DNA from: Clostridium sp. CS001
Lineage (GTDB): Bacteria > Bacillota > Clostridia > Clostridiales > Clostridiaceae
Assembly: GCF_020443565.1 (NCBI RefSeq)
Contig: NZ_JAIZZN010000001.1
Location: 186,001-250,000 of the forward strand
Direction: 5' to 3'
Length of the DNA: 64,000 nucleotides
Shown here: one piece after another, positions 25,074 through 35,765 of the stretch
Position numbering within the stretch: the first letter of the stretch is position 1
Layout: each line of letters begins with the position of its first letter
Translations under genes and position numbers: made by a program
Notes under the pieces: model-generated
What the model was told of the DNA's origin: nothing
The model's input: only the letters and a program-made list of their open reading frames with translations
Databases searched by the model: none

Positions 25074-27380
25074 TCAATCCTCTAATTCACCATTACTTAT
25101 TAATATTTCCCTGGGCTTACTGCCATTTCTACCTGAAATAATTCTGCGCTCCTCCATTTGTTCTATAATTGTCGCTGCTCTATTATACCCTATTTTTAAC
25201 TTCCGTTGCAACAAGGAAGTTGATGCTTGTCCATTTTCAATAACAATTCTAATTGCTTCATTTAACAATTCATCAATAGTAGCACCGCCATCCTGGCTAC
25301 TTGTACTACCTTCTATTTCGTCTATTATTTCCTTTTCATAGTTTAATTCTGTTTTTTGGTTTTTTATAAAATTAACTACCCTTTCAACTTCTTCTTCCGA
25401 TACAAATGCGCCTTGTATTCTAAGTGGTTTAGATTCTCCAAGAGGATAAAAAAGCATATCGCCTTTACCTAATAATTTCTCTGCACCAGCGCAATCCAAA
25501 ATTGTTCTTGAATCTATTTGACTTGAAACTGCAAAAGATATTCTTGAAGGTATGTTGGCTTTTATAACACCTGTAATAACATCAACTGATGGCCTTTGAG
25601 TGGCAATTACTAAATGCATGCCAGCAGCTCTTGCCATTTGTGCCAGTCTACCAATATAGTCTTCTACATCATTAGCAGAGACCATCATTAAATCTGCAAG
25701 TTCATCAATTATAATTACAATCCAAGGCAACTTGGTTTCCACCATGCCTTTATTAACCAAGTCATTATAGCCTTCAATACTTCTCACATTATTTTCAGCA
25801 AAAACCTTATACCTTCTTGACATCTCATTTACAGCCCAGTTTAATGCGCCTGCAGATTTTTTAGGGTCTGTTACCACTGGTATAAGGAGATGGGGTATTC
25901 CATTATAAATATTAAGCTCTACAACCTTAGGGTCAATTAGTAATAGCTTAACATCCTCTGGAGAATACTTATATAGCAAGCTTATTATTAGTGTATTTAT
26001 ACAAACACTTTTTCCAGAGCCTGTAGCACCGGCTACCAGTAGATGTGGCATTTTAGATAAATCTGAAACAACACAGTTGCCGCCTATATCTTTTCCTAAA
26101 CAAAAGGATAGGTTTTTATTTGAAGCTGAAAACTCATTAGACTCTATTACTTCCCTTAGGTATACTGCACTTAGCTCTTTGTTTGGAACTTCTATGCCTA
26201 CAGCAGCCTTACCTGGTATAGGAGCTTCAATCCTTACCCCAGATGAAGCCAAATTTAATGCTATATCATCTGCAAGGTTCACAATCTTGCTAACCTTAAC
26301 GCCAGCACTTGGTTGAAGCTCAAATCTTGTTACCGATGGTCCTTTTGTAACTTGAATAACCTTTGCTTCAACTCCAAAACTACTTAATGTTTCTTGTAAC
26401 TTATTTGCATTATTAAGCAATTCCTTTTTATCATTCTTATTCATTTTTAATGCAGTGTTTTCATTTAATAAATCTACAGTAGGACATTCATAGTTATAGT
26501 TTGGTTTTATGTTCACACTGTTTAACTCAATTTCTTTTTCTAATTCTTGTTTGATAGAATTATCTATATGCTTCTCTTTTAGGTGCCCTACATCATCATT
26601 TTTAAGATTATCTAATGTTTCTTCTTGCGTAGACTCCTCAGTATCTGAGGCAATTTCATTAGATTTTACGAAATCCAATATTTTTATCTTATTGCTAATT
26701 TCTTTAATAAACTTACTTTTCCCTTGATTTGAAATTATTAACTCTTCCTCTTTATCATTATGTTCTATAAGTAATTCCTTATTATCATTCTTTCTCTTTT
26801 CACTTTTAATTTTCAACTTACCTTTTATATTAGAAAACGTATCATGCAAAGATATTTTTAATATTAAAATTAAACATATAACATATATAGCAACAAAGAT
26901 TATATAACTTCCTGCCGCGCCAAAAAGTGTATGCATTGGAACATCAATTGAGTAACTAATAATGCCACCGTGCATAATACTTTTCGAGTTGTATATCTTG
27001 TTTATTCCCATAAAAAATTCGCCTTTACTATAATACTTATCTAAAGATAACATTTGTATAAATAATAATGTATTAGTCATAAAAACTATTATTCCATAAA
27101 ACTTCTTACTGAAATTTATTTTGCCTTTCTTAGTAATATAACAAACCCCCATAAATATTATAAAAAAGGGAGAAAGATAAGCACCCACACCTAAAATTGT
27201 AAAAAACATATGATTAATAAAATCACCAATGGTACCTGATGTAGCAACTGATATTGAAAACATAGTAGAGAAAATGCTAAACAAAATTAGTATACCTATT
27301 GTTATTAATACAATTCCCAGAATTTCATTATGTGCATCCATACTGTTAAAAACTTTAGATTTGTTTTTTTTTCTAGCCAA
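25074..27380 (-). CDS. ftsK: DNA translocase FtsK/SpoIIIE
   Basis: Moves chromosomal DNA through the closing septum and the sporulation septum. The N-terminal 200 residues hold about four membrane helices. A charged linker (about 200-300) follows, then the RecA-like motor with Walker A GATGSGKSVCINTL and Walker B VIIIDELADLMM. A C-terminal gamma domain with a winged helix reads DNA polarity (STSLLQRKLKIGYNRAATII). The length is 768 residues. The start is TTG, preceded by GGAGGTGATAC. FtsK and SpoIIIE names overlap in clostridia. Confidence 0.95.
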   Translation of the reverse strand: MARKKNKSKVFNSMDAHNEILGIVLITIGILILFSIFSTMFSISVATSGTIGDFINHMFFTILGVGAYLSPFFIIFMGVCYITKKGKINFSKKFYGIIVFMTNTLLFIQMLSLDKYYSKGEFFMGINKIYNSKSIMHGGIISYSIDVPMHTLFGAAGSYIIFVAIYVICLILILKISLHDTFSNIKGKLKIKSEKRKNDNKELLIEHNDKEEELIISNQGKSKFIKEISNKIKILDFVKSNEIASDTEESTQEETLDNLKNDDVGHLKEKHIDNSIKQELEKEIELNSVNIKPNYNYECPTVDLLNENTALKMNKNDKKELLNNANKLQETLSSFGVEAKVIQVTKGPSVTRFELQPSAGVKVSKIVNLADDIALNLASSGVRIEAPIPGKAAVGIEVPNKELSAVYLREVIESNEFSASNKNLSFCLGKDIGGNCVVSDLSKMPHLLVAGATGSGKSVCINTLIISLLYKYSPEDVKLLLIDPKVVELNIYNGIPHLLIPVVTDPKKSAGALNWAVNEMSRRYKVFAENNVRSIEGYNDLVNKGMVETKLPWIVIIIDELADLMMVSANDVEDYIGRLAQMARAAGMHLVIATQRPSVDVITGVIKANIPSRISFAVSSQIDSRTILDCAGAEKLLGKGDMLFYPLGESKPLRIQGAFVSEEEVERVVNFIKNQKTELNYEKEIIDEIEGSTSSQDGGATIDELLNEAIRIVIENGQASTSLLQRKLKIGYNRAATIIEQMEERRIISGRNGSKPREILISNGELED

Positions 27381-27515
27381 AGTATCACCTCCATCCTTAG
27401 TATTTCTACAAACTTTATAAATTTCCTTTAACTTTCAATGTATTTATTAAGGAATTTTAAACTAATACTTTTCATTTTTTTTATTGCACTATATGTAATT
27501 CGGCAAAACTTCAAT

Positions 27516-27559
27516 AAAATAGATATAAATAGGCTATACCGCCTATTTATATCTATTTT
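27516..27559 (-). terminator. Terminator after tepA
   Basis: Perfect 19-base arms (AAAATAGATATAAATAGGC and complement) with a 6-nt loop. The stem touches the tepA stop codon. T tracts occur on both strands. Confidence 0.8.
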
Positions 27560-28281
27560 TATGCATTATCTATCATTTCGTTTAATTTTGATAATGCTTC
27601 ACTAATACCACCGACCTCATCTATTAATCCATTATCCACTGCCTGCTTCCCTATAAGTATGGTACCCATATCATTCAAAAGCTCATCAGTTTGAAGCATC
27701 AATCTCTGTACGGTTTCCTTATCAATACGAGATGTTCGAATAATAAAATCAGTTATTCTTTCTTGCATCTTATTAAAATACTCAAAAGTCTGAGGTACAC
27801 CTATTATAAGTCCATTCATTCTTATAGGATGAATTATCATAGTTGCAGATGGAGAAATAAATGAGTACTTAGCGGCTGTTGCTAATGGTATACCTATTGA
27901 ATGACCTCCTCCAACTACTAAAGATACAGTTGGCTTACTAACACTTCTAATCATCTCTGAAATTGCAAGGCCCGCCTCAACATCTCCTCCTACAGTATTT
28001 AAAACTATAAGAATACCCTTTACTTTTTCGTCCCTCTCCATAGCTATAAGCTGAGGAATAACATGCTCATACTTAGTAGTTTTTGTTTGAGGAGATAACA
28101 TCATATGTCCTTCTATTTGACCTATGATGGATAAAATCTGAATTTTATCATCCTGAGTCGCGATGTTAGTAGTCCCTAGTTCAGTGATATTTTCAATTTG
28201 CTCATTTGAAGTTTCTTTACTTTCTTCTTTTTTATTCTCTTGCTTTATTGCTTTTTCTTTATTTTTTTCTGATTTTGACAT
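27559..28281 (-). CDS. tepA: ClpP-like protease, TepA family
   Basis: A cytoplasmic serine-protease-like protein of the ClpP fold, named translocation-enhancing protein in Bacillus. The likely catalytic Ser is in GGGHSIGIPLA and the His in MIIHPIRMNG; LNTVGGDVEAGLAIS is the handle-linked motif. A charged, low-complexity N-terminus (about 30 residues) precedes it. I chose the ATG at 28281, 7 nt after GGAGG; longer in-frame starts lie upstream of that site. It follows dapG, as in Bacillus. Confidence 0.88.
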   Translation of the reverse strand: MSKSEKNKEKAIKQENKKEESKETSNEQIENITELGTTNIATQDDKIQILSIIGQIEGHMMLSPQTKTTKYEHVIPQLIAMERDEKVKGILIVLNTVGGDVEAGLAISEMIRSVSKPTVSLVVGGGHSIGIPLATAAKYSFISPSATMIIHPIRMNGLIIGVPQTFEYFNKMQERITDFIIRTSRIDKETVQRLMLQTDELLNDMGTILIGKQAVDNGLIDEVGGISEALSKLNEMIDNA

Positions 28282-28338
28282 TTGCATTCCTCCTAATCCA
28301 TCTTTATTTTGTGCATTAAGAGAAACTATATACATCTT

Positions 28339-29529
28339 TTAGCCTAATTTAAATTCTCTGTGCAAAGCATTAATTGCTTTTTCAACATACATTGTTTCTA
28401 CAAGACACCAAATTGTCATATGAGAATCTGCTGTTTGAAGAACTTCGATATTTTGCCGAGTTAATGCTTTAAGTATTCTAGCCATAACCCCAGGAATACC
28501 TCTCATCTTTGAACCTATAATTGAAAGTTTACTACATTCTTTAACAAAGGAATAAGACATATTAAACTCTTTTACTAAATTCTCAAACTTATTAAAGTCC
28601 TTTTCATCAATAGTAAATATTTTTTCTCTCGGGAAAACATTTATAAGATCTATGCTTATAAGGTTTTCTGCTAAAATATCAAAAAGATCCTCATAACTAG
28701 GTTCTGAATTTTTACACACTTTTATTTGAACTCGATTATTTATGTGTGTAATGCCTGTGATTACATTTTCATAATCTTGTACTCCTAAACTACTGATTAT
28801 AGTCCCGTCACAATTATTCATAGTATTTTTTATTACTAAAGGTATATTATATTTTTTAGATATTTCAACTGCTCTTGGATGTATTACTTTTGCTCCTTGA
28901 TCTGCAAACTGAAAAATTTCATCATAACTTATTTTTTTTATTAAAGTTGCTTCGGAAACTATCCTTGGATCAGCTGTCATAATACCATCTACATCTGTGT
29001 AAATTTGAGTCTCTACTGCATTAAGTGCTGCACCTAGTATTGCAGCGGTAACATCACTTCCGCCTCTTCCTATTGTTGTAATATACCCATTTCCATCTTG
29101 TCCCTGAAATCCTGCTACTACAGGCACCTTTCCTTCTTTCATAATATCTAATAACCTTTTCGTGTCAACATTAAGTATTTCTGCGTTGGTATAATTACAG
29201 TCTGTATTTATGCCTGCTTGTCCGCCAGTTAAAGGCACCGCATTGATAGACCCATTAGTTAGTTCATTGCACATTATTACAGTACTTATGATTTCACCAC
29301 AACTCATTAATAAATCTACTGCTAGTGGATTCACCTCTTTGAAATTATCATCTATCAGGGATAGAAGTGTATCCGTGGCATAAGGCTCTCCTTTTCTTCC
29401 CATAGCAGATACCACTACCACAGGGAAATATCCAAGGGCTTTTGCATTTAAAACTTTACTTACTACTAGCTTTCTCTTCTCTCTATTTGAAACGGACGTG
29501 CCCCCAAATTTTTGCACTAATATCTTCAT
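28339..29529 (-). CDS. dapG: Aspartokinase, DapG type
   Basis: Phosphorylates aspartate as the first step towards lysine, diaminopimelate and dipicolinate. The kinase domain begins KILVQKFGGTSVSN, with GRGGSDVTAAILGAAL and TDVDGIMTADPR. Two ACT domains fill the C-terminal 130 residues and bind allosteric amino acids. The 396-residue length and the place between ymxH and tepA match DapG, the diaminopimelate-sensitive form. Confidence 0.9.
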   Translation of the reverse strand: MKILVQKFGGTSVSNREKRKLVVSKVLNAKALGYFPVVVVSAMGRKGEPYATDTLLSLIDDNFKEVNPLAVDLLMSCGEIISTVIMCNELTNGSINAVPLTGGQAGINTDCNYTNAEILNVDTKRLLDIMKEGKVPVVAGFQGQDGNGYITTIGRGGSDVTAAILGAALNAVETQIYTDVDGIMTADPRIVSEATLIKKISYDEIFQFADQGAKVIHPRAVEISKKYNIPLVIKNTMNNCDGTIISSLGVQDYENVITGITHINNRVQIKVCKNSEPSYEDLFDILAENLISIDLINVFPREKIFTIDEKDFNKFENLVKEFNMSYSFVKECSKLSIIGSKMRGIPGVMARILKALTRQNIEVLQTADSHMTIWCLVETMYVEKAINALHREFKLG

Positions 29530-29544
29530 TTCTTTCCTCCAAAA

Positions 29545-29820
29545 TTACACATGAGATTTTTTTAAAAGCTCATTGTCCACGTCTATTATTATGGTTCTAG
29601 AGCCAATCTTTTTAACATATTCCCAAGGCACCTCTATTATATCATTGTTATGAAAAAAGCTAAATTTAGAACTGCCCTCATTTATAATTAAAAATTTCAA
29701 AAGACCATTTTCATCAATAACTACATCATTACTGCCTAAGTTGCTATATTTATCACCATCATTAATATTGATAATTTCATATCTTTCCATTTCACTGTAT
29801 AGCTTTATATTATCTTCCAT
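29545..29820 (-). CDS. ymxH: YlmC/YmxH-family PRC-barrel protein
   Basis: A 91-residue protein of the YlmC/YmxH sporulation family, a small PRC barrel with the ending EVPWEYVKKIGSRTIIIDVD. I chose the ATG at 29820 because AAGGAGG lies 8 nt upstream; an in-frame start 18 codons upstream precedes that site. Its neighbours (M16 peptidase, dapG) match Bacillus. The molecular role is not known. Confidence 0.82.
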   Translation of the reverse strand: MEDNIKLYSEMERYEIININDGDKYSNLGSNDVVIDENGLLKFLIINEGSSKFSFFHNNDIIEVPWEYVKKIGSRTIIIDVDNELLKKSHV

Positions 29821-29956
29821 ATAAGCATCCTCCTTAACATATCCATAAATCTTTGACTTGCTATTTATTTTCATATTCCTAAAATACTATGGAATATATT
29901 AAGGAGTTATGCATAATTTCCATATTATTATAAAAAATTTTCTCTTCCACCGAAAT

Positions 29957-31231
29957 TTATTTGTCTACAGAAATAATATTTCCTTTAAAAATATCTTTAA
30001 TGATTTCTTTTTCTTTTCCTACATATGCTGAATTTATTATACCCTTTTTAAAAGTCTTTTCCATTACATCATTTATTTTAAATTTATCTATTGCATTAAT
30101 TTTTTGCAGTACATCTTCTGGTGTATTTATTTTGTCTGTAAACATTACAGACCTTCCATTGCTAAACATCCTACTACTCGTGCTTTCAAGCCCTAAAATA
30201 TAACTACCCTTTAACTGTTCTTTAGCCTTAATTAATCTTTCATTATCAATTCCGTTTTTAGCAAAATTACTGACCTCTTCTTCTATTGCATTAATAGCAA
30301 CTTTCGCATATTGCGGACTAAGCCCTGCATAAATGCTTACAATTCCTGTATTTTTTAAAGCCGATACATAAGAATAAATTGAGTAGCATACACCTAGCTC
30401 TTCACGAACCTTTTGAAATAACCTTGAAGATGCTCCACCCCCTAATATATTACTTAGCAATATTAAGGTATATGTATCATCTGTTCCAATTCCTACGCCG
30501 GGAATTCCTAGACTTATATGGAGCTGCTCTATATCTTTTTTCCTAAAATAATGTAGTCTAGATATTTCAGGGCTGCTATATTTAGTAATGTTTTTCTTTT
30601 CAGAATTCCATTTTCCAAAATATTTTTCTACTAATTTTTCTATGTTATCCATATCAAATTTACCTGAAATTGATATAACAGAATTCTCTGGTATATAATA
30701 TGAAGCAATATAATCTACTATATCTTTCCTACTAAAAGACTTTACAGTATCCATAGTCCCTAAAATAGGTAATGAAATAGAATCTGTATCCCAAATTGCC
30801 TTTGTGTGTAAATCTGATAAAACATCCTCAGGTGAATCTTCACTCATATTTATTTCTTCAACAATTACGCCTTTTTCTTTTTCAATTTCTTCTTCTAAAA
30901 AATTGCTATTAAAAAGCATATCTGAAAGAATATCTAATGATAAGTCTAGGTGGGTATCTAAAGCTTTAATGTAAAAACATGTAGCTTCTCTACCTGTAAA
31001 TGCATTTATTTGTCCACCTACATCTTCAATCTCTTCAGCTATTTGTTTTGCAGTCCTGCGAATTGTTCCTTTAAAAAGCATATGCTCAATAAAATGTGAT
31101 ATTCCACTGTTTATTTCATTTTCATTTCTTGAACCATTCTCAACCCACAATCCTACACTTACGGAATTTACATATCCAATATTCTCAACTACCACTCTTA
31201 ATCCATTATCTAATTTAAATAAGTTATACAT
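29957..31231 (-). CDS. M16-family zinc peptidase
   Basis: A processing-peptidase-like zinc protease of 424 residues. The inverted zinc motif HFIEHMLFKGT is at about residues 46-56 and the third ligand is in EEINMSEDSPEDV. The C-terminal half is the inactive M16 repeat. It follows pnp, as in Bacillus (ymxG/mlpA). Its natural substrate is not established. Confidence 0.92.
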   Translation of the reverse strand: MYNLFKLDNGLRVVVENIGYVNSVSVGLWVENGSRNENEINSGISHFIEHMLFKGTIRRTAKQIAEEIEDVGGQINAFTGREATCFYIKALDTHLDLSLDILSDMLFNSNFLEEEIEKEKGVIVEEINMSEDSPEDVLSDLHTKAIWDTDSISLPILGTMDTVKSFSRKDIVDYIASYYIPENSVISISGKFDMDNIEKLVEKYFGKWNSEKKNITKYSSPEISRLHYFRKKDIEQLHISLGIPGVGIGTDDTYTLILLSNILGGGASSRLFQKVREELGVCYSIYSYVSALKNTGIVSIYAGLSPQYAKVAINAIEEEVSNFAKNGIDNERLIKAKEQLKGSYILGLESTSSRMFSNGRSVMFTDKINTPEDVLQKINAIDKFKINDVMEKTFKKGIINSAYVGKEKEIIKDIFKGNIISVDK

Positions 31232-31292
31232 ATATGCCCTCCTTAATTAGACTTTATATTTACTATGTGCAATTTAAGGTAATATTATTTAA

Positions 31293-31318
31293 AAAAATAA
31301 AAAGGCATTTCAGCCCTT
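31293..31318 (-). terminator. Probable terminator after pnp
   Basis: On the minus strand AGGGC-TGAAAT-GCCTT is followed by TTTATTTTTTT. The stem is short (about five pairs), but the T tract is strong. Confidence 0.6.
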
Positions 31319-31324
31319 CTATTG

Positions 31325-33436
31325 TTATTCACTATCTTTTTTTTCAGTTTCACTGTCTTTCATAGCATCTCTTCTTGAAAGATTTACTCTTCCTTGGTTA
31401 TCTATCTCCATTACTTTTACTAATATTTCATCTCCAACAGCTACAATATCTTCTACTTTATTTACTCTAGCAAAATCAAGTTTAGAAATATGCACTAGGC
31501 CTTCTTTATTAGGAAGTATTTCAACAAATGCTCCAAAAGCAGCAATCTTGGTTACTTTTCCTAAATATATTTCTCCTACTTTAACTGATTTAGTTAGTTC
31601 TTCAATGATTTTTACTGCTTTGTTTGCACAAACGCTATCACTTGACATAATTACAACTTTTCCGTCATCATAAGTATCTATTTTAACACCGGTTTCTGCT
31701 ATAATTTTCTTTATAGTTTTTCCACCAGGTCCTATTATATCTCTAATTTTATCTGGTTCTATGTTTAGTGTGTAAATTCTAGGAGCATATATTGATATTT
31801 CACTTCTTTCCTTAGAAATACACTCATTCATTTTTTCTAATATATGAAGTCTAGCCTTTTGAGCATCCATAATTGCAGTTTTAATGCAGTAATTAGATAA
31901 TCCATGAAGCTTTGTATCAACTTGTATAGCTGTAATACCTTGAACAGTTCCTGCTACTTTAAAGTCCATATCTCCAAAGAAATCTTCTATACCTTGAATA
32001 TCCGTCAATATTTTTTCTTTAGATAAGTCAGCATTTGTAATTAGTCCCATTGCAATACCAGCTGCAGGTCTCTTAAGTGGAACACCAGCATCCAGTAGTG
32101 CTAAAACGCTTGCACTTACACTAGCTTGAGATGTTGAACCGTTAGAACTTAATACTTCTGATACTACACGAATAGCATATGGAAATTCTTCTACTGATGG
32201 TAAAAGTGGCTCCACTGCTTTTTCTGCAAGTGCTCCATGACCAATTTCTCTTCTTCCAGGTCCACGCATTGGTTTAACTTCTCCAACACTATAAGCTGGA
32301 AAATTATAATGATGCATATATCTTTTAGAATCTTCTTCGCCTATTCCATCAAGCATTTGAACTTCTCCTAGTGCCCCAAGTGTAGCAACTCCCATTACTT
32401 GAGTAAGTCCTCTTGTGAAAAGACCTGTTCCATGAGTTCTTGGAAGTATTCCTACTTCGCAAGTTATCGGTCTAACTTGGTCAAATGCTCTTCCATCTGG
32501 TCTTCTATTTTCATTTAACATCATATTTCTAACTATTTCTTTTTGAGTGTTATAGAAAATTTCACCAATATCTGATTTTTTATCTGGATATTTTTCACTG
32601 AATTCAGCATTTATTTTTTCTTTTATTTCATCTACTTTTGCATTTCTCTCATCTTTATCCATTATGTACATGGCAGTTTTCACCATGTCAAATGAGAATT
32701 CTCTAACTTCATTTTGAAGCGCTTCATCTATTTTATATAATTCAGGGATGTTTTTTTTCTTTCCAAACTTAGCCACAGCTTCTTCTTGGAAAGCTACAAT
32801 TTGTTTACATGCTTCAAAAGCAAAATCAATTGCATCTATCATTACATCCTCTGGTATTTCCTGTCCGCTAGCTTCTATCATTGTTACATTATCTTTTGTT
32901 GCACAAACTGTAAGATTCATAGAACTAGCATTTCTTTCTTCTACAGTAGGGCTTAATATAAACTTGCCCTCAACTAAACCAACTGAAACCGTTGCAACAG
33001 CATCAGTAAAAGGTATACTCGATAGGCATAATGCCATAGATGCTGCATTCATAGCAAGTATCTCAGGTGAGTTATCTTGTTCAACTGAAAGCACAGTGCA
33101 TACAATTTGCACATCATTCTTATAACCCTTAGGGAACAGTGGTCTTAATGGTCTATCTATACCCCTTGCTGTTAGGATTGCTCTTTCTGATGGCCTTGCT
33201 TCCCTCTTTATAAAGCCTCCAGGAATTTTACCAACTGCATAAAGTCTTTCTTCATATTCTACACTTAGAGGAAAAAAATCAATACCGTCCCTTGGCTTTT
33301 CTGATGCATTTGCATTAACTAGAACTACTGTTTCCCCATAACTCATGAATATTGCACAGTCTGATAACATTCCTACTTTACCATATTCAACTTTAAGAGT
33401 CCTACCTGCTACAGTAGTTTCAATAATATGATTCAT
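31325..33436 (-). CDS. pnp: Polynucleotide phosphorylase
   Basis: A 3'-5' phosphorolytic exoribonuclease, a trimer in the RNA degradation machinery. Two RNase PH domains are visible ([20 protein letters not shown] and [15 protein letters not shown]), then KH ([18 protein letters not shown]) and S1 ([20 protein letters not shown]). I chose the ATG at 33436 after GGGAGGCAAATAC. The length is 703 residues. It lies after rpsO, as is usual. Confidence 0.97.
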   Translation of the reverse strand: MNHIIETTVAGRTLKVEYGKVGMLSDCAIFMSYGETVVLVNANASEKPRDGIDFFPLSVEYEERLYAVGKIPGGFIKREARPSERAILTARGIDRPLRPLFPKGYKNDVQIVCTVLSVEQDNSPEILAMNAASMALCLSSIPFTDAVATVSVGLVEGKFILSPTVEERNASSMNLTVCATKDNVTMIEASGQEIPEDVMIDAIDFAFEACKQIVAFQEEAVAKFGKKKNIPELYKIDEALQNEVREFSFDMVKTAMYIMDKDERNAKVDEIKEKINAEFSEKYPDKKSDIGEIFYNTQKEIVRNMMLNENRRPDGRAFDQVRPITCEVGILPRTHGTGLFTRGLTQVMGVATLGALGEVQMLDGIGEEDSKRYMHHYNFPAYSVGEVKPMRGPGRREIGHGALAEKAVEPLLPSVEEFPYAIRVVSEVLSSNGSTSQASVSASVLALLDAGVPLKRPAAGIAMGLITNADLSKEKILTDIQGIEDFFGDMDFKVAGTVQGITAIQVDTKLHGLSNYCIKTAIMDAQKARLHILEKMNECISKERSEISIYAPRIYTLNIEPDKIRDIIGPGGKTIKKIIAETGVKIDTYDDGKVVIMSSDSVCANKAVKIIEELTKSVKVGEIYLGKVTKIAAFGAFVEILPNKEGLVHISKLDFARVNKVEDIVAVGDEILVKVMEIDNQGRVNLSRRDAMKDSETEKKDSE

Positions 33437-33533
33437 GTATTTGCCTCCCTTCAATTTATACTAATATTATTTGCTAATATACATATTTTTATTAATCCAA
33501 TTGTATATGCTGTTTTAATATACTTAAAATAAT

Positions 33534-33552
33534 AGAGCGGCTAAGCCGCTCT
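33534..33552. terminator. Hairpin between rpsO and pnp
   Basis: AGAGCGGCT and AGCCGCTCT form a GC-rich stem with a very short loop. The following minus-strand tract TATTATTTT is only partly T-rich. It may attenuate, not stop, transcription into pnp. Confidence 0.65.
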
Positions 33553-33555
33553 GAA

Positions 33556-33819
33556 TTATTTTCTTAATCCAAGTTCTACTAGAATTGCACGGTATCTTTC
33601 GATGTCTTGGTTCTTTAAGTAACCTAACATACCTTTTCTTTGTCCAACCATCATTAGTAGACCTCTTCTTGAATGGTGATCTTTTTTATGAATTTTTAAA
33701 TGCGCTGTTAATTCTGTAATTCTTTCTGTAAGTAGTGCGATTTGCACCTCTGGAGAACCAGTATCTCCTTCATGTCTTGCATGTTTAACCATTATTTCCT
33801 GTTTTCTAGCCTTTTGCAT
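33556..33819 (-). CDS. rpsO: 30S ribosomal protein S15
   Basis: An 87-residue primary 16S rRNA-binding protein. The family pattern [39 protein letters not shown] and the end [12 protein letters not shown] are all present. I chose the ATG at 33819, preceded by CGGAGGTGTTGTAAA; a longer ORF extends upstream through the leader and has no ribosome binding site. A promoter and a structured leader lie upstream. Confidence 0.97.
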   Translation of the reverse strand: MQKARKQEIMVKHARHEGDTGSPEVQIALLTERITELTAHLKIHKKDHHSRRGLLMMVGQRKGMLGYLKNQDIERYRAILVELGLRK

Positions 33820-33855
33820 TTTACAACACCTCCGAATAATATCCCCATATTCCAA

Positions 33856-33895
33856 GTACACCGTTGGCGATTCGGTGAACTTAGCATAAGGTTCA
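33856..33895 (-). promoter_or_regulatory. rpsO leader with two alternative hairpins
   Basis: In the minus-strand RNA, TGAACCTTA and TAAGTTCA form one stem (loop TGC, one bulged base). The same GTTCA also pairs within GTTCACCG / CGGTGTAC around a 9-nt loop. The two stems share bases and exclude each other. This suggests S15 autoregulation, as known for other rpsO leaders (inference). Confidence 0.5.
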
Positions 33896-33900
33896 AGTCA

Positions 33901-33929
33901 ATTATAACAAACTAAAATTAAATTGTAAA
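33901..33929 (-). promoter_or_regulatory. SigA promoter of rpsO
   Basis: On the minus strand TTTACA (33924-33929), a 17-bp spacer and TATAAT (33901-33906). Confidence 0.8.
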
Positions 33930-33965
33930 TTAATATTTGTATTTAACACATATTTTTATATTTTT

Positions 33966-34883
33966 TTATATTTTTTGATTATAAACATACCTTTTATCTT
34001 TTTCAAGTTGATTCTTTAGATTCTCAATAGTATCAAATTTAACTTCATCTCTTATTCTTTTTATAAAGTTAATTTTTATTACTTCATCATAAATTTGTTT
34101 ATCAAATCCCAAAATATATGTTTCTACTGAAAGTTTTCCACCTTCTACAGTAGGATTATATCCTATATTAGTTATAGCTTTATAAAGAACACCATCGTAT
34201 TCAATTGTAGTAAAGTATACCCCTCCCTTAGGAAGTATGTATCCTTTATTATAATTTAAATTTACGGTTGGAAATCCAATTGTCCTTCCAAGTTGTTTCC
34301 CTCTAATAACCTCTCCCGTAGCTGATATTGGCCTTCCCAAAAGCAACCTTGCTTTAACTACATCCCCCTCAGCTATGAGATGACGTATTTTGGAACTACT
34401 TACGACTTCATGGTTTTTACTAACTGCTTCACAAATATAAAGTTTATATCCTAATATGCTACTATATCTTTGAAGCATTTCTACATCACCTAAGTTCTTA
34501 TATCCAAATCTATAATTGAACCCAATAATTATACCCTTTGCATTATAGAAATTAACCATGTTTTTTATGAATTCCTCTGGGGTTATCTTCATAAACTCTT
34601 TATCAAAACTAACTAAATTAACAATATCAATACCACTATCTTCTAATAGCTTTATCTTGGTTTTATTACTCATTATTAGTTTTGGCGAAATTTCCGGATT
34701 TATAATGGTTAAAGGATGATTTTCAAAAATATAAACCATACTTTTAGCATTATTTTCTTTTGCAAGCTTCACAGTTTTATCTATGAGACTCATATGTCCT
34801 AAGTGGAGGCCGTCAAAGTTTCCTAGCGCAATATATGTTGGGGACTCGAGTTTTGTTTTAAAGTTATCTTTTATAATTAACAT
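33966..34883 (-). CDS. ribF: Bifunctional riboflavin kinase / FAD synthetase
   Basis: Converts riboflavin to FMN and then FAD. The N-terminal nucleotidyltransferase domain has ALGNFDGLHLGHMSLI and SSKIRHLIAEGD. The C-terminal kinase domain has GKQLGRTIGFPTVNL. The 305-residue length is standard. It is 12 bp from truB and cotranscribed. Confidence 0.95.
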   Translation of the reverse strand: MLIIKDNFKTKLESPTYIALGNFDGLHLGHMSLIDKTVKLAKENNAKSMVYIFENHPLTIINPEISPKLIMSNKTKIKLLEDSGIDIVNLVSFDKEFMKITPEEFIKNMVNFYNAKGIIIGFNYRFGYKNLGDVEMLQRYSSILGYKLYICEAVSKNHEVVSSSKIRHLIAEGDVVKARLLLGRPISATGEVIRGKQLGRTIGFPTVNLNYNKGYILPKGGVYFTTIEYDGVLYKAITNIGYNPTVEGGKLSVETYILGFDKQIYDEVIKINFIKRIRDEVKFDTIENLKNQLEKDKRYVYNQKI

Positions 34884-34895
34884 TTTTATATGCTC

Positions 34896-35765
34896 CTATA
34901 TAAATGACTTTATTAGCCTTATACCCTCATTACTTTTATCTGCAATTCCAATAAAGTTATTATCGTTATTATAGATACTGTATATAAGATCCTCTTGAAA
35001 CTTAGAAACTAGTGCCTTGTCCTTCACTACAACACCGTTTAATAGGAATTTAACGAATCTATCTTCAATGGTTATCTTTGTATTTCCTTGAAAGATTTTT
35101 TCTATAGGCATTAAATTCTCGTTTATATTCTCAGTATTTAAATCCTCTATATTTATAGTGTCTTCAAGATGAAATTGACCAGTAGCGATTCTTTGTAAGT
35201 TCCACATCATACCACCACAATTTAAAAGCTCTCCAATATCATAACAAAGACTTCTAATATATGTACCTTTAGAACATTTAACCTTAAACTTTACAAAGGG
35301 AATATTTATTGAACTAATATCGATTTGGTAAATTGTTATAGGTCTTGCCTGTCTTTCTATCTCTATTCCAGCCCTTGCAAGCTCATACAGTTTTTTACCA
35401 TTAACCTTTAGAGCAGAGTACATCGGTGGAACTTGTTTTATCTCTCCAACAAATGAGTTAATAGCTTGTATAATTTCCTCTTCACTTGAATTAACATCAC
35501 TTTCCTTTAAAATTTTGCCTTCTTTATCATAGGTGTCTGTAATAACTCCTAATTTTAACTCAGTTTCATAAATCTTAAAATCTCCCATTATATAGTCTAT
35601 AGCCTTAGTTGCTTTCCCTATACAAACAGGTAAAACCCCGCTAGCCTCAGGATCTAGAGTGCCAGCGTGGCCTACTTTTTTTACATTGCTTATTTTTCTT
35701 ACCATACGCACTACATCAAACGACGTAATTCCTGTAGGTTTATATATGTTTATTATGCCATTCAT
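34896..35765 (-). CDS. truB: tRNA pseudouridine(55) synthase
   Basis: Makes pseudouridine 55 in the T loop of tRNAs. The catalytic motif GHAGTLDPEASGVLPVCIG holds the nucleophilic Asp at about residue 39. KGTYIRSLCYDIGE and the early MNGIINIYKPTGITSFDVV also match. The C-terminal PUA-like end is short. Its ATG overlaps the nrnA stop by 4 bp. Confidence 0.96.
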   Translation of the reverse strand: MNGIINIYKPTGITSFDVVRMVRKISNVKKVGHAGTLDPEASGVLPVCIGKATKAIDYIMGDFKIYETELKLGVITDTYDKEGKILKESDVNSSEEEIIQAINSFVGEIKQVPPMYSALKVNGKKLYELARAGIEIERQARPITIYQIDISSINIPFVKFKVKCSKGTYIRSLCYDIGELLNCGGMMWNLQRIATGQFHLEDTINIEDLNTENINENLMPIEKIFQGNTKITIEDRFVKFLLNGVVVKDKALVSKFQEDLIYSIYNNDNNFIGIADKSNEGIRLIKSFI

